Shown here one piece after another: positions 53,993 through 63,226 of a DNA stretch of 64,000 nucleotides. Within the stretch, counting starts at the first letter, position 1. Each line of letters starts with the position of its first letter. Under the pieces are notes generated by a model. It made no database searches. It worked only from the letters and a program-made list of their open reading frames with translations, and was not told the origin of the DNA. The DNA is from an uncultured Clostridia bacterium (GTDB lineage: Bacteria > Bacillota > Clostridia > TANB77 > CAG-508). Both the position numbers and the translations under genes were made by a program. Location of the stretch: positions 1-64,000 of the forward strand of contig CAKOPZ010000004.1 of the NCBI GenBank assembly GCA_934101145.1, read 5' to 3'.

Positions 53993-54616
53993 ATGATAGA
54001 AAAAATTTGTGCCTACATTGTAAATCAAATGAGAAAACAAATGCCAGATATAGATGATGAAAAAGCAGAAGTTATTACATATGGTATTGAACTAATAATT
54101 GGAGAAATTCCAAAAATTTTCTTACTATTTGTACTTAGTTTTATACTTGGAATTGGATGGTATACAGTTTTTGCATATGTGGCACTCATACCATATAGAG
54201 CATCTTCTGGAGGATTTCACTTAAAAACACATATTGGATGCATAGTTGGAAGTAGTTTATTTTATTATGGAATAGTATATTTAAGTAAATTTATTACATT
54301 AAGTGTATTTCAAAAATATATTCTTATTGGACTAGCTCTTGTATTTGGAATAATTATGGTTAGCCTATATGCTCCAGCAGATACAGAAAATATTCCAATA
54401 ATAAGCAAAAAAGAAAGAAAACGAAAAAAAGTATTATCATATATAACACTTGTACTTACACTTATAGCTTCAGTATTTATAAAAGATAGTATTATTTCAA
54501 ACATATTAATATTTGGAGTAATTGTTCAAAGCTTTATGATAAGCAGACTTGCATATTTACTTACAAATAATAAATATGGATATAAAGAATATCAGCAAAA
54601 AGAAAAATTAGCTTAA
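53993..54616 (+). CDS. agrB: AgrB-like autoinducer-processing membrane peptidase
   Basis: 207 residues with about five or six helices. The conserved segment YRASSGGFHLKTHIGCIVGS carries the catalytic His and Cys of AgrB. It trims the AgrD propeptide and closes the thiolactone ring at the membrane. GGGAGG precedes the ATG. agrD lies 75 nt downstream, with a small AACATTG/CAATGTT hairpin (54636-54659) in between that could set the agrB/agrD ratio. Confidence 0.93.
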   Translation: MIEKICAYIVNQMRKQMPDIDDEKAEVITYGIELIIGEIPKIFLLFVLSFILGIGWYTVFAYVALIPYRASSGGFHLKTHIGCIVGSSLFYYGIVYLSKFITLSVFQKYILIGLALVFGIIMVSLYAPADTENIPIISKKERKRKKVLSYITLVLTLIASVFIKDSIISNILIFGVIVQSFMISRLAYLLTNNKYGYKEYQQKEKLA

Positions 54617-54691
54617 ATAAACATATGATTAATATAACATTGATACGGCCGGCAATGTTTTATTATATAAACACTAAAGGGGGAATTTTAT

Positions 54692-54811
54692 ATGTTAAAA
54701 ATGTTAGCTAAAATAGCAGAAAAATATGCAAAGGCAACAAATACAACTTGTGTTTTATTTAGTATGTTACATCAACCAAAAATGCCTGCATCTTTAATAA
54801 AAAAAGACTAA
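54692..54811 (+). CDS. agrD: AgrD-like cyclic autoinducer propeptide
   Basis: 39 residues: an amphipathic N-terminal helix (MLKMLAKIAEKYAKA), the core TNTTCVLFSML with Cys20 as the ring nucleophile, and the conserved tail HQPKMP followed by a basic end. This is the clostridial AgrD pattern. The ring probably starts at Cys20 and spans about five residues (CVLFS) or slightly more. GGGGG lies 8 nt before the ATG. It is too short for ordinary gene finders. Confidence 0.9.
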   Translation: MLKMLAKIAEKYAKATNTTCVLFSMLHQPKMPASLIKKD

Positions 54812-54847
54812 TAAAGTGGGATAATAACATTATATAAAAAGATAAAT

Positions 54848-54886
54848 AATAAACGATTTCTTAAATTATTTAAGAAATCGTTTATT
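54848..54886. terminator. Bidirectional terminator between agrD and agrC
   Basis: An 18-bp perfect inverted repeat (54848-54865 with 54869-54886) lies between the convergent agrBD and agrAC units. Confidence 0.88.
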
Positions 54887-54893
54887 TGGGGAA

Positions 54894-56252
54894 TTAATAG
54901 TAAATTTCAAATTGTTGTTTAAACATATCAGAAGATTTTGTTGTAAATAAATTTAGATTATTATTTCTTTTTAATATTTGTCTTACTTTCCAAAGTCCAA
55001 GTCCAGAGTTTGTTTCACTTGACTTGCTAGAAACACCTTTTTCAAAAATCCTTTCTGTATCAACATCTTTGTTATTATATGTATTTTCTATAATTACTAA
55101 AATTCTATGTCTACTATCTTCTTTTCTAAAAGAAACCTTAATAAGTTTGTTATCACATTCCTTGGCAGCTTCAATAGCATTATCAAGAAGTATTCCAAGA
55201 ATTCTTGTAAATTCATATATTTTCATATGTTGTTCAATTTCATTTAAATCTAAGAAAATATCAAGATTTATTTGTATATTCTGCTCATCTGCATCATAAT
55301 ACTTAGTTGAAAGAATATTATAAATTGCAGGATGATTAATTACTTTTGGATTTAGAGAATACAAGTTATTTGTTTTATTGCAATCCTCCAAAAGTTCTTC
55401 ATAAAATTTTGTTAAACCTTCCATATCATCATTTCTTATATAACCACCAATACCATTTACAATATTATCAAAATCATGTTTAAAAGTTCTAACAGTATCA
55501 TGAAGAACCTGAAGAGAATGAAGTGTTAGTTTTGTACCTTCTAAATCTCTTGTTGTCATTTCAAGTTTTGATGATCCAACAATACAATAAATACTAATAG
55601 TAAAATATGCAATTAATCCAAGTATATCTATAAAAGTTATAAGTGATGGCATAGTATTGCTAAAATATCTAACTAAGTAAAATTGTGAACCAAGAACAAG
55701 TGCCATCAGTACTAAATTTGCAATCAAAAGTGTTTTGGCCCTTGTGCTCATGTTATCAATAACACCAATATTAATCTTTAAGTATTTAATTATTAATGTA
55801 ATAAAGTAAATAGTTAAGTAAATACTAAAAGCAGAAATTATTCTATATAAAGGAACTGTCATAAGATGGTTCATTGTTATATGAAATACGTCAAATGCAA
55901 CATCAGAACAAGTAAAATCTAATATCGAAGTTAATGCCATAGTAATAACTTCTGATAAAATACTTTTTAAAATAGTTGTCTTAAAAATAAAATATACCAT
56001 TACTGGCCATAAAATTATAGTTACAAAAACTGTATATGATGCAGGTACAATAAAATTGACTAGACATCCTAAAGAACCATAAACTAATACATAGATTAAT
56101 TTTCTTATTTTATTTGCTTTTATATTTAAAACTGTAGTAAAAAATTGCATACCAATAAACGCTTCTAGATATGAAAGAGGAATAAGTAAAATTTGTACTA
56201 AACCCTCATTAGGTGTTGTCAGTAAAGTTAAAATCTTTTGTAAAATATTCAT
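54894..56252 (-). CDS. agrC: AgrC-type GHKL sensor histidine kinase
   Basis: 452 residues. Six or so N-terminal helices (residues ~15-215) form the peptide sensor. A dimerisation segment around VLHDTVRTFKHDFDNIVNGI holds the phospho-accepting His, and the GHKL ATPase follows with LLDNAIEAAKE (N box) and SGLGLWKVRQI (G box). It would sense the cyclic peptide made by agrBD. AAGGAGGT sets ATG 56252. The start overlaps the end of the regulator gene by 44 nt. Confidence 0.9.
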   Translation of the reverse strand: MNILQKILTLLTTPNEGLVQILLIPLSYLEAFIGMQFFTTVLNIKANKIRKLIYVLVYGSLGCLVNFIVPASYTVFVTIILWPVMVYFIFKTTILKSILSEVITMALTSILDFTCSDVAFDVFHITMNHLMTVPLYRIISAFSIYLTIYFITLIIKYLKINIGVIDNMSTRAKTLLIANLVLMALVLGSQFYLVRYFSNTMPSLITFIDILGLIAYFTISIYCIVGSSKLEMTTRDLEGTKLTLHSLQVLHDTVRTFKHDFDNIVNGIGGYIRNDDMEGLTKFYEELLEDCNKTNNLYSLNPKVINHPAIYNILSTKYYDADEQNIQINLDIFLDLNEIEQHMKIYEFTRILGILLDNAIEAAKECDNKLIKVSFRKEDSRHRILVIIENTYNNKDVDTERIFEKGVSSKSSETNSGLGLWKVRQILKRNNNLNLFTTKSSDMFKQQFEIYY

Positions 56253-56949
56253 TATTAAAAACCTCCTTAAAATTATTTTTATATTTAGGACCTATGTAAC
56301 ATTCGTCATTATTGCTAAAAAATATTGTGTTAGATGAAAAATCTATATTATCAATTTTATCCAAATTAACAATATATGACTTATGACATCTGACAAATTG
56401 TTTAGGCAATAAAGGTGATATTTTGTTAAAAGAATTATATACTTCATAGGTTCTTGTATCTGTTGTAAAAACAAGTTTCATGCCGTCTTTTTGAATATAC
56501 TTTATAGAATTTTCTGGAATTATAGTTTTATTTTTATCAAGTCTTAAATATTTTATATTGTTTTCACTAAAAGCATCATCATAGAGTCTTAAAATAGTTT
56601 CTTTGAGTCTTTCAAAAGTTAGAGGCTTTGAAATATAATCAAATGTTTTATATTTATATGCTATAAGTCCATATTCCAAATGACCTGTGATAAAAATAAT
56701 ATATATATTTTTATCCTGAGTTCTTATTTTTTCTGCAAGTTTTAAACCAGTTATATCTGTATTTAAATCAACATCCAAAATTACGACATTTACGGGATGT
56801 GTTTCAACATATTTAAGTAAATTGTATGGGTTAGGTGTAGAAAAAACAACCTGTCCTTCCAAATTTTCTTGAATGAAAATAGAATCTAACATTGCTGAAA
56901 GTTTTTTGATGGCGGTAGGGCTATCGTCGCATAACACAAAATTTAACAT
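56209..56949 (-). CDS. agrA: AgrA-type LytTR response regulator
   Basis: About 247 residues. The receiver has the acidic pair in VLCDDS, phospho-acceptor Asp in VVILDVDLN and Lys in YISKPLT. The LytTR DNA-binding domain follows (IKYIQKDGMKLVFTT, FVRCHKSYIVNLDKI). GGGGGA at 56954-56959 selects ATG 56949 over the longer frame. It is co-transcribed with, and upstream of, the kinase, facing agrBD. Confidence 0.9.
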   Translation of the reverse strand: MLNFVLCDDSPTAIKKLSAMLDSIFIQENLEGQVVFSTPNPYNLLKYVETHPVNVVILDVDLNTDITGLKLAEKIRTQDKNIYIIFITGHLEYGLIAYKYKTFDYISKPLTFERLKETILRLYDDAFSENNIKYLRLDKNKTIIPENSIKYIQKDGMKLVFTTDTRTYEVYNSFNKISPLLPKQFVRCHKSYIVNLDKIDNIDFSSNTIFFSNNDECYIGPKYKNNFKEVFNNEYFTKDFNFTDNT

Positions 56950-57045
56950 AAAATCCCCCAAACTATTAAAAAATAGCACCGAAACTGGAAATATAGTACG
57001 ATAAGTAACATTCGAGTTACCTAAAAATTTCCAATTTGTGATAAT

Positions 57046-57074
57046 AATATAATCCAATTTTTTTCAGTTGTCAA
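57046..57074 (-). promoter_or_regulatory. Promoter of the agrAC unit
   Basis: TTGACA (57069-57074 on the minus strand), 17-nt spacer, TATATT (57046-57051), about 97 nt before the regulator start. Confidence 0.75.
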
Positions 57075-57245
57075 TATTTTTTTTATAAAAGGGAAAACTT
57101 GTGTATCCTGTCGAACCGTAAAGAAAAATGAAAAACGAAAAGGAATTAAATGGAAAAACAATAAGACTAAAAAATCTTTAGTTATTTTTTTATAACTTTC
57201 TTCATAGGATTAAATAAAAAGTAATATGGAAAGGTAAAATTTATT

Positions 57246-57715
57246 ATGGAGAAAAAAAGATTAATAATAGTATGTATTTGCATAATTGCAATTTTAATTT
57301 TATTTGTAATATTAACTAATATGAATAGTGCTAGAAGTATGCAAACAAGTGCTTCTACAGTAAGTAATAAAAAAATTGGTTGGGGAATAAAAAGAAACAA
57401 TAATCATACTCAGCCAGAGGTTGGAGCAGAAAATAAAAGGATAATAGAGAAATATAATGGAATATGTATGGGAAATAGCGAAAAACCATATATATACTTA
57501 ACATTTGATAGCGGGTATGAAGCAGGATATACAAAAAAGATATTGGAAGTTTTAAAAAGAAACCAGGTTCCTGCAACGTTTTTTGTAACAGCACATTATG
57601 TTAATAGTCATCCAGAATTAATAAAACAAATGATAGATGAAGGACATATAATAGGAAACCAATTTCCACTTAGCTAGATGTACCAAATTTAGAAAATGAT
57701 GAAAGCTAGATAAAT
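57246..57715 (+). pseudogene. Polysaccharide deacetylase (PdaA-like) remnant
   Basis: The intact part (to 57677) has a membrane anchor and the NodB-homology start: YIYLTFDSGYEAGYTKKIL and PATFFVTAHYVNSHPELIKQMIDEGHIIGN. After IIGN the frame is lost: a second frame restores DVPNLENDES (57684 onward), with a CTAG-like insertion and another shift between, and the catalytic C-terminal two thirds are absent. PdaA-type enzymes make muramic-delta-lactam for spore cortex; this copy cannot be active. The stretch 57716-57919 shows nothing recognisable. Confidence 0.75.
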
Positions 57716-57919
57716 AGCCTTTTTACAAAGATTTTTAATAACGAATTGAATTATCAATTTGTTATTTTTTTGCCTAATTTCATTATTTGAAATCATATAT
57801 ACAAAAGAAATATGCTTAAAAATTGTCAAAATCAATTTAAAACAATTTTACAACATAATTCGACAAATTATTAGCATAAATAAAAAACAACCCAAATTTT
57901 AAATATGGAGGAAAATAAA

Positions 57920-58231
57920 ATGCAAGAAAAAAATTCAATAAAAGTATTAGAAAATTTAGGAATAGGAATGTTTTGCAATGTGGGACTACCACTAACAAAT
58001 TCAATGTCGAGTGATGTAATATCTATTTATTTAGAAAAAGATAAAGACGGAAGATACAATTTTTATGATGGAGGAGGATCAATTGGAACTTTTAAAATGT
58101 CAAAAGACTTTATTATAAAAAGAGATATAAAAATATCAAGAGTAAATAACGAAGAAAAAACAAAACATTTATATACAATATTAAAAAAGCAAGAAATAAG
58201 GGACAAGCATAATTTAAGAGATAGCAGATAA
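57920..58231 (+). CDS. Hypothetical protein upstream of parA
   Basis: 103 residues, no membrane helix. A compact N-terminal half (VLENLGIGMFCNVGLPLTNSM, then YNFYDGGGSIGTF) and a charged C-terminal helix. I do not recognise it. GGAGG at 57907-57911 favours ATG 57920 over ATG 57905. Its position before parA suggests a mobile-element cargo or maintenance gene, by context only. Confidence 0.55.
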   Translation: MQEKNSIKVLENLGIGMFCNVGLPLTNSMSSDVISIYLEKDKDGRYNFYDGGGSIGTFKMSKDFIIKRDIKISRVNNEEKTKHLYTILKKQEIRDKHNLRDSR

Positions 58232-58262
58232 ACGAGTTGTAGAAATGCAATTCGTTTTTTGC
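58231..58262 (+). terminator. Terminator after the hypothetical gene
   Basis: AACGAGTTG pairs with CAATTCGTT (one G-U pair) and is followed by six T. Confidence 0.7.
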
Positions 58263-58329
58263 TTTTACATATCAGTGAAATAACATAGTCATATTTTATG
58301 ACTAAAATTCAAAGAAAGGAGGTAGCCAA

Positions 58330-59106
58330 ATGACAAAAACAAAAGTTATAGCTATTGCGAATCAAAAAGGAGGTGTAGGAAAAACTACAACAGCTTTAAA
58401 TTTAGGCGTAGGACTTGTGAATAATGGTAAAAAAGTATTGCTAATTGATGCAGATCCACAGGGAGATTTGACGACTTGTCTAGGATATAGAAATCCAGAT
58501 GAGCTTGATAAAACAATAGGAACTGTACTTGATAAGGTAATAAAAGATAATTCATTAGAAGAAAACGAGGCAATATTACATCATAATGAGGGAGTAGATT
58601 TAGTTCCATCTAATATAGACTTAGAAACAATAGAAGTAGGACTTGTCAATATTATGAGTAGAGAACATGTTTTAAAAAGCTATATTGATCGAGTAAAAAG
58701 CAAATATGATTATGTGATTATAGATTGCAGACCTTCATTAAGTATGATTACACTTAATGCACTAGCTTGTAGTGATAGTGTAATTATTCCAGTGCAAGCT
58801 CATTATTTATCAGCGAAAGGAATGACACAACTAATTCAAACTATAAATAAAGTACGCAATAGAATAAATCCTAATCTAAAGATTGATGGAGTTTTAATTA
58901 CTCTTGCAGATATGCAAACAAAGGTAGGAAAGACAACATTGCAAACACTAAAAAATAATTATGGAAGTAAAATAAAAATTTATGACACAATTATTCCACA
59001 AGGAGTAAAGGCAGTAGAGGGGACAATGGCAGGAAAAAGTTTATTTACTTATGATAAAGATAGTAAGCCAGCTATTGCTTACAATAATTTTTGTAAGTAT
59101 GAGTAA
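58330..59106 (+). CDS. parA: ParA/Soj-type partition ATPase, truncated at the C-terminus by an IS
   Basis: 258 residues. Deviant Walker A QKGGVGKTTTALN at residue ~12, ADPQGDLT, Walker B VIIDCRPS. ParA moves plasmid or element DNA by binding nucleoid DNA in an ATP-dependent cycle. The reading frame ends at AIAYNNFCKYE where IS sequence begins, so the final helix is missing or replaced, and no parB follows. The typing is plasmid/ICE-like rather than chromosomal Soj. AAAGGAGG precedes the ATG. Confidence 0.85.
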   Translation: MTKTKVIAIANQKGGVGKTTTALNLGVGLVNNGKKVLLIDADPQGDLTTCLGYRNPDELDKTIGTVLDKVIKDNSLEENEAILHHNEGVDLVPSNIDLETIEVGLVNIMSREHVLKSYIDRVKSKYDYVIIDCRPSLSMITLNALACSDSVIIPVQAHYLSAKGMTQLIQTINKVRNRINPNLKIDGVLITLADMQTKVGKTTLQTLKNNYGSKIKIYDTIIPQGVKAVEGTMAGKSLFTYDKDSKPAIAYNNFCKYE

Positions 59107-59608
59107 ATATTCGAGTGAATTTAAATTAGAGGTTGTAAAATATTATTTAGAAAATAATGTTGGATATCAAGCAGCAGCCGACCACTTTGGTGTAGCATAT
59201 TCACCCGTTATTAGATGGGTTAGAAAATACAAAGAAAATGGATATGTAGGATTAATGAAAAATCAGAGAGCAAGTTATAGTGGAAATTTTAAACAAAATG
59301 TAGTAGAATACATGCATGAGAACCATTTATCATGTCAAGAAACAGCATTTCATTTTAATTTAGCAGGAGATTATGTAGTTAGTAAATGGGAACGTATATA
59401 TTATGAGGAAGGACCACAAGGTTTGTATATAGAACGACGTGGAAGGTCGAAAAATATGAGTTCAAAACCAAGAAAGAAAATTTCAAACAAGGAAGTTAAA
59501 GAAGATTTAATTGCTGAAAATCAAAGGCTTCGAATGGAGAATGAATACTTAAAAAAATTAAATGCCTTAGTTCAGGAAAGAATCAAGCGAGAGAACAAGA
59601 AAAAGTAA
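59099..59608 (+). CDS. IS3-family transposase OrfA (helix-turn-helix)
   Basis: About 169 residues: two helix-turn-helix units (KYSSEFKLEVVKYYLENNVGY and FKQNVVEYMHENHLSCQETA) and a C-terminal leucine-zipper-like helix (ENQRLRMENEYLKKLNAL). It ends at an AAGAAAAAG stretch suited to the -1 frameshift that makes the OrfAB transposase. Its start overlaps the end of parA; no left-end inverted repeat is found upstream, so the left end of the IS has been lost. Confidence 0.87.
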   Translation: MSKYSSEFKLEVVKYYLENNVGYQAAADHFGVAYSPVIRWVRKYKENGYVGLMKNQRASYSGNFKQNVVEYMHENHLSCQETAFHFNLAGDYVVSKWERIYYEEGPQGLYIERRGRSKNMSSKPRKKISNKEVKEDLIAENQRLRMENEYLKKLNALVQERIKRENKKK

Positions 59609-59640
59609 TTGTTGTCGATGAATTAAGGCACAAATATAGC

Positions 59641-60462
59641 TTGAGAGAATTATTAAAATTAGCAGAAATACCAAGAAGTACATTTTATTATAATCTAAAA
59701 AATATGAGAAAAGAAGATAAATATAAAGTAGAAAAAGACGAAATTTTATCTATATTTAATGAAAATAAAGGACGTTATGGTTATAGAAGAATAACATTAG
59801 AAATGAGAAATCGTGGCTATATAATAAACCATAAAACAGTTGCAAGACTAATGCAAATAATGGGATTACAAAGCATTCAAAGACCAAAAAGAAGATATAA
59901 TTCATATCAAGGAATAATAGGAAAAATAGCAGATAATTTATTAAAAAGAGATTTTAAGGCAGATAAGCCAAACCAAAAGTGGGCTACAGATGTAACGGAA
60001 TTTAGAGTTAATAATGATAAACTTTATTTATCACCAATAGTAGATTTGTTTAACGGTGAAGTAATAAGCTTTAATTTATCTCAACATCCAGTATTTAATC
60101 AAGTAGTAGATATGTTAGAAAAAGCATTTAATAAAATACCAGATAATACCAACCTAATATTACATTCTAATCAAGGATGGCAGTATCAAATGAAACAATA
60201 TCAATATTTGTTAGAACAAAAGGGTATCAGGCAAAGTATGTCAAGAAAAGGAAATTGTTTAGATAATGCATGTGCAGAGAATTTTTTTGGAATATTAAAA
60301 TCAGAGCTCTATTATATAAAAGAAAAAGAGTATAAAAATATAGAAGAATTAGAAAATGATATAATTGAATATATAGAATATTATAATAACAGAAGAATTA
60401 AGAGCAAACTAAAAGGAATGTCCCCTGTTCAATACAGAGAACATTCCGAGTTAGTAGCCTAA
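59641..60462 (+). CDS. IS3-family transposase OrfB, probably catalytically dead
   Basis: 273 residues from TTG 59641; the -1 frame is open back into OrfA, so it is normally made as a fusion. The HTH_21 segment GRYGYRRIT precedes the integrase core: first Asp in KWATDVTEF, and Glu in NACAENFFGILKSE. The second catalytic Asp is changed to Asn (LHSNQGWQYQ instead of HSDQGWQYQ), which should abolish strand transfer. The right inverted repeat lies just after. Confidence 0.88.
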   Translation: MRELLKLAEIPRSTFYYNLKNMRKEDKYKVEKDEILSIFNENKGRYGYRRITLEMRNRGYIINHKTVARLMQIMGLQSIQRPKRRYNSYQGIIGKIADNLLKRDFKADKPNQKWATDVTEFRVNNDKLYLSPIVDLFNGEVISFNLSQHPVFNQVVDMLEKAFNKIPDNTNLILHSNQGWQYQMKQYQYLLEQKGIRQSMSRKGNCLDNACAENFFGILKSELYYIKEKEYKNIEELENDIIEYIEYYNNRRIKSKLKGMSPVQYREHSELVA

Positions 60463-60467
60463 TTTAT

Positions 60468-60494
60468 ACTGTCCAACTTTTTGGGTTCAGTACA
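60468..60494 (+). repeat. Right terminal inverted repeat of the IS3 element
   Basis: ACTGTCCAACTTTTTGGG followed by TTCAGTACA, the usual outer end of IS3/IS150-group elements, ending in TACA. The partner repeat expected before OrfA is absent. Confidence 0.8.
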
Positions 60495-60552
60495 AAGAAG
60501 GGATTGAACTTAATAAAAAAGTATAGAAAATTAATAAATAGGAGGAATTAAA

Positions 60553-61557
60553 ATGGCAATTTTATTACCAGGAGGAGCAGGTTATATAGGAAGTCACACA
60601 GCAGTAGAATTATTGAATGCAGGAAAGGAAATTATAATAATAGATAATTTTTCAAATAGTAAACCAGAGGTTTTGGATAAAATAAGAAAAATAACAGGTA
60701 AGGACTTTAAATTTTATGAAATAGACTATTTAGATAGAGAAAAATTAGAAGAGGTTTTTGAAGAAAATGACATTGAAGCAGTATTAAACTTTGCAGGATA
60801 TAAAGCAGTTGGAGAATCTGTAGAAAAACCACTAGAATATTATCACAATAATATTTCAGGATGTCTGGTTTTATTACAAACAATGAAAAAATATGGAGTT
60901 AAAAAATTCATATTCAGCTCATCTGCAACAGTATATGGTGAACCAGAATATATACCAATTACAGAAGAATGCAAAACTGGAGGCACAACAAATCCATATG
61001 GTACAACAAAACTATTTATTGAACAAATACTAAAAGACTTATATACATCTGATAATACATGGGATATATGCATATTGAGATATTTTAATCCTGTAGGAGC
61101 ACATGAAAGTGGATTAATAGGAGAAGAACCACAAGGAATTCCAAACAATTTAATGCCATATGTAGCAAGGGTAGCTGCTGGACAATTAAAAGAGTTGTCT
61201 GTATTTGGCGATGATTATGACACACCTGACGGAACTGGTGTAAGAGACTATATACATGTCGTAGATTTAGCAAGAGGACATGTAGCAGCATTAAAGAAAT
61301 TAGATAGAGAAGAAGAAGGATTATATATATATAATTTAGGAACAGGAACGGGATATAGTGTTTTAGATATGGTAAAAGGATTTGAGAAGGCAACAGGTAA
61401 AAAAGTACCATATACAATAGCACCAAGAAGAGCTGGAGATATTGCTACATGCTATGCAAATCCTAAAAAAGCAAGAGAAGAATTAGGATGGGAAGCTACA
61501 AGAAATCTAGATGATATGTATAAGGATTCTTGGAATTATATAGAAAAAAATAGCTAA
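60553..61557 (+). CDS. galE: UDP-glucose 4-epimerase
   Basis: 334 residues, extended SDR enzyme interconverting UDP-glucose and UDP-galactose (or the GlcNAc forms) for surface polysaccharide. NAD-binding GGAGYIGSH, catalytic SSSATVYG and YGTTK, and DGTGVRDYIHVVDLARGH are all present. The extreme C-terminus (WNYIEKNS) stops where related enzymes commonly continue with PNGY, and the next gene lacks a normal start, hinting at a deletion joint. AGGAGG precedes the ATG. Confidence 0.93.
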   Translation: MAILLPGGAGYIGSHTAVELLNAGKEIIIIDNFSNSKPEVLDKIRKITGKDFKFYEIDYLDREKLEEVFEENDIEAVLNFAGYKAVGESVEKPLEYYHNNISGCLVLLQTMKKYGVKKFIFSSSATVYGEPEYIPITEECKTGGTTNPYGTTKLFIEQILKDLYTSDNTWDICILRYFNPVGAHESGLIGEEPQGIPNNLMPYVARVAAGQLKELSVFGDDYDTPDGTGVRDYIHVVDLARGHVAALKKLDREEEGLYIYNLGTGTGYSVLDMVKGFEKATGKKVPYTIAPRRAGDIATCYANPKKAREELGWEATRNLDDMYKDSWNYIEKNS

Positions 61558-61564
61558 TATTATT

Positions 61565-62503
61565 GTGACAGAATTAATAATATTATTTATAATTACTGGA
61601 GGAACATTTTTATATGTCAAAAATAAATTAGGAAAAATACAAAGAATAGACCTAAATGAAAGCGATTTAAATGTATCTGCACAAACAGATAAGAAATTAG
61701 CCGATTATAGAAATATAGCTATATTTGGTATTGATTCAAGAGCGAATACTTATGATAAAGGAAATAGAAGCGATTGTATAATGATTGCAAGTATCAATGA
61801 TAAAACAAAAGAAGTAAAGTTGGTATCTATATATAGAGATACACTTGTGCAAATAGAAGACCATGGGCTTGATAAAATAACTCATGCATATTCTTATGGA
61901 GAAGCACCTCTTGCAATAAAAACTTTAAATACAAATTTTGACTTAAACATCAAAGAGTTTGTAACAGTAAATTTTGATGCGGTAAAGGATATAATTGACA
62001 GCATAGGTGGTATATCAATGAATGTAACTACTGAAGAAGTACCACATATATCTGGAATAACGGCAGCTGGAACATACAATTTAACAGGAGAACAGGCTTT
62101 AGCATATGCAAGAATTAGATATGCTACGGGAGGAGATTATAAAAGAACAGAGAGAATGAGAGACGTATTAACAGCTGTTGTAAACAAAGTGAAGACATTT
62201 AATATAAGTCAATTGAATTCATTTATAGATAAAGTATTACCAAGGGTTTATACTAATATATCTGAAAATGACATATTTAGTATGATACCAAATGCGACGA
62301 GTTTTAAAATAACAAAAAGCATAGGGTGGCCATATGAAACAAAAGGAATAACACTTGATAGATGGTATGGAGTTCCGATTACATTGGAAAGCAATGTGAC
62401 AAAATTACATCAAGAAATATTTGATGAGAAAGATTATATACCTTCAGACACAGTAAAAGAAATAAGCAATGATATAGTGAAAAAGATGGGATATATTAAT
62501 TAA
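61565..62503 (+). CDS. LytR-CpsA-Psr (LCP) family glycopolymer ligase
   Basis: 312 residues. One short membrane helix at the very N-terminus, then the LCP domain with IAIFGIDSRAN-like NIAIFGIDSR, DCIMIASIN, LVSIYRDTLVQI, and later ALAYARIRYATGGDYKRTERM with the conserved Arg residues. LCP enzymes transfer lipid-linked glycopolymers to peptidoglycan outside the cell. The GTG start has no ribosome site and the cytoplasmic N-terminus is shorter than usual, so the gene may be 5'-truncated or coupled to galE. Confidence 0.87.
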   Translation: MTELIILFIITGGTFLYVKNKLGKIQRIDLNESDLNVSAQTDKKLADYRNIAIFGIDSRANTYDKGNRSDCIMIASINDKTKEVKLVSIYRDTLVQIEDHGLDKITHAYSYGEAPLAIKTLNTNFDLNIKEFVTVNFDAVKDIIDSIGGISMNVTTEEVPHISGITAAGTYNLTGEQALAYARIRYATGGDYKRTERMRDVLTAVVNKVKTFNISQLNSFIDKVLPRVYTNISENDIFSMIPNATSFKITKSIGWPYETKGITLDRWYGVPITLESNVTKLHQEIFDEKDYIPSDTVKEISNDIVKKMGYIN

Positions 62504-62554
62504 ACAAGATAAGAATTTCTAAGAGGTGTATGAACGGTAAGGGGAAGTTTTAAA

Positions 62555-63205
62555 ATGCTGTATATAAAAATAAAAAGAATATTAGATATTATATTATCTG
62601 CTATGTTATTAATAGTTTTTGCTATTCCAATGGCAATTGTCGCAATTTGCATAAAATTGGAAGATGGAGGACCAGTTATATATAAGTCAAATAGAGTGGG
62701 AAAAAATTTAAAAGAATTTAATACATATAAATTTAGATCAATGAAAACAAAGCGAGAAGAATTGCATAGTACTTTATCGCATGAACAAATGGTAACAAAT
62801 ATAGGAAGATTCATAAGAAAAACCTCATTAGACGAATTACCACAATTAGTTAATGTATTAAAAGGTGAAATGAGTTTTATAGGACCACGACCATGGATAC
62901 CAGAATATTATAAATGGTTTACAGATGAACAAAAAAGAAGAATTGAAGTATTACCAGGTATTTCAGGATTAGCACAAGTTAGAGGAAGAAATGGAATTAA
63001 TATATTAAAGAAAATAGAATATGATATTGAATATGTTGATAATATTAGTTTTAAACAAGATGTTATAATAGCATTTGAAACAATTATAACTGTATTTTCT
63101 AAAACAAATGCTGAAATAACGGAAAATGGAATAAAAGAAGAAATTAATGAATTGAAAACACAAAGAATTAGTTTGGAAGAAAACATATATAAAGAAGTTA
63201 TATAA
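62555..63205 (+). CDS. Bacterial sugar transferase (undecaprenyl-phosphate sugar-1-phosphate transferase)
   Basis: 216 residues. One re-entrant hydrophobic helix (residues ~10-32), then the PF02397 domain: DGGPVIYKSNRVGKNLKEF, YKFRSMKT, RKTSLDELPQLVNVLKGEMSF, IGPRP and PGISGLAQVRGRN. It starts glycan assembly by moving a sugar-phosphate from a UDP-sugar to undecaprenyl phosphate. It carries a longer C-terminal tail than usual. AAGGGGAAG precedes the ATG. Confidence 0.92.
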   Translation: MLYIKIKRILDIILSAMLLIVFAIPMAIVAICIKLEDGGPVIYKSNRVGKNLKEFNTYKFRSMKTKREELHSTLSHEQMVTNIGRFIRKTSLDELPQLVNVLKGEMSFIGPRPWIPEYYKWFTDEQKRRIEVLPGISGLAQVRGRNGINILKKIEYDIEYVDNISFKQDVIIAFETIITVFSKTNAEITENGIKEEINELKTQRISLEENIYKEVI

Positions 63206-63226
63206 AATAAATAAAGGGAGAAGGAA

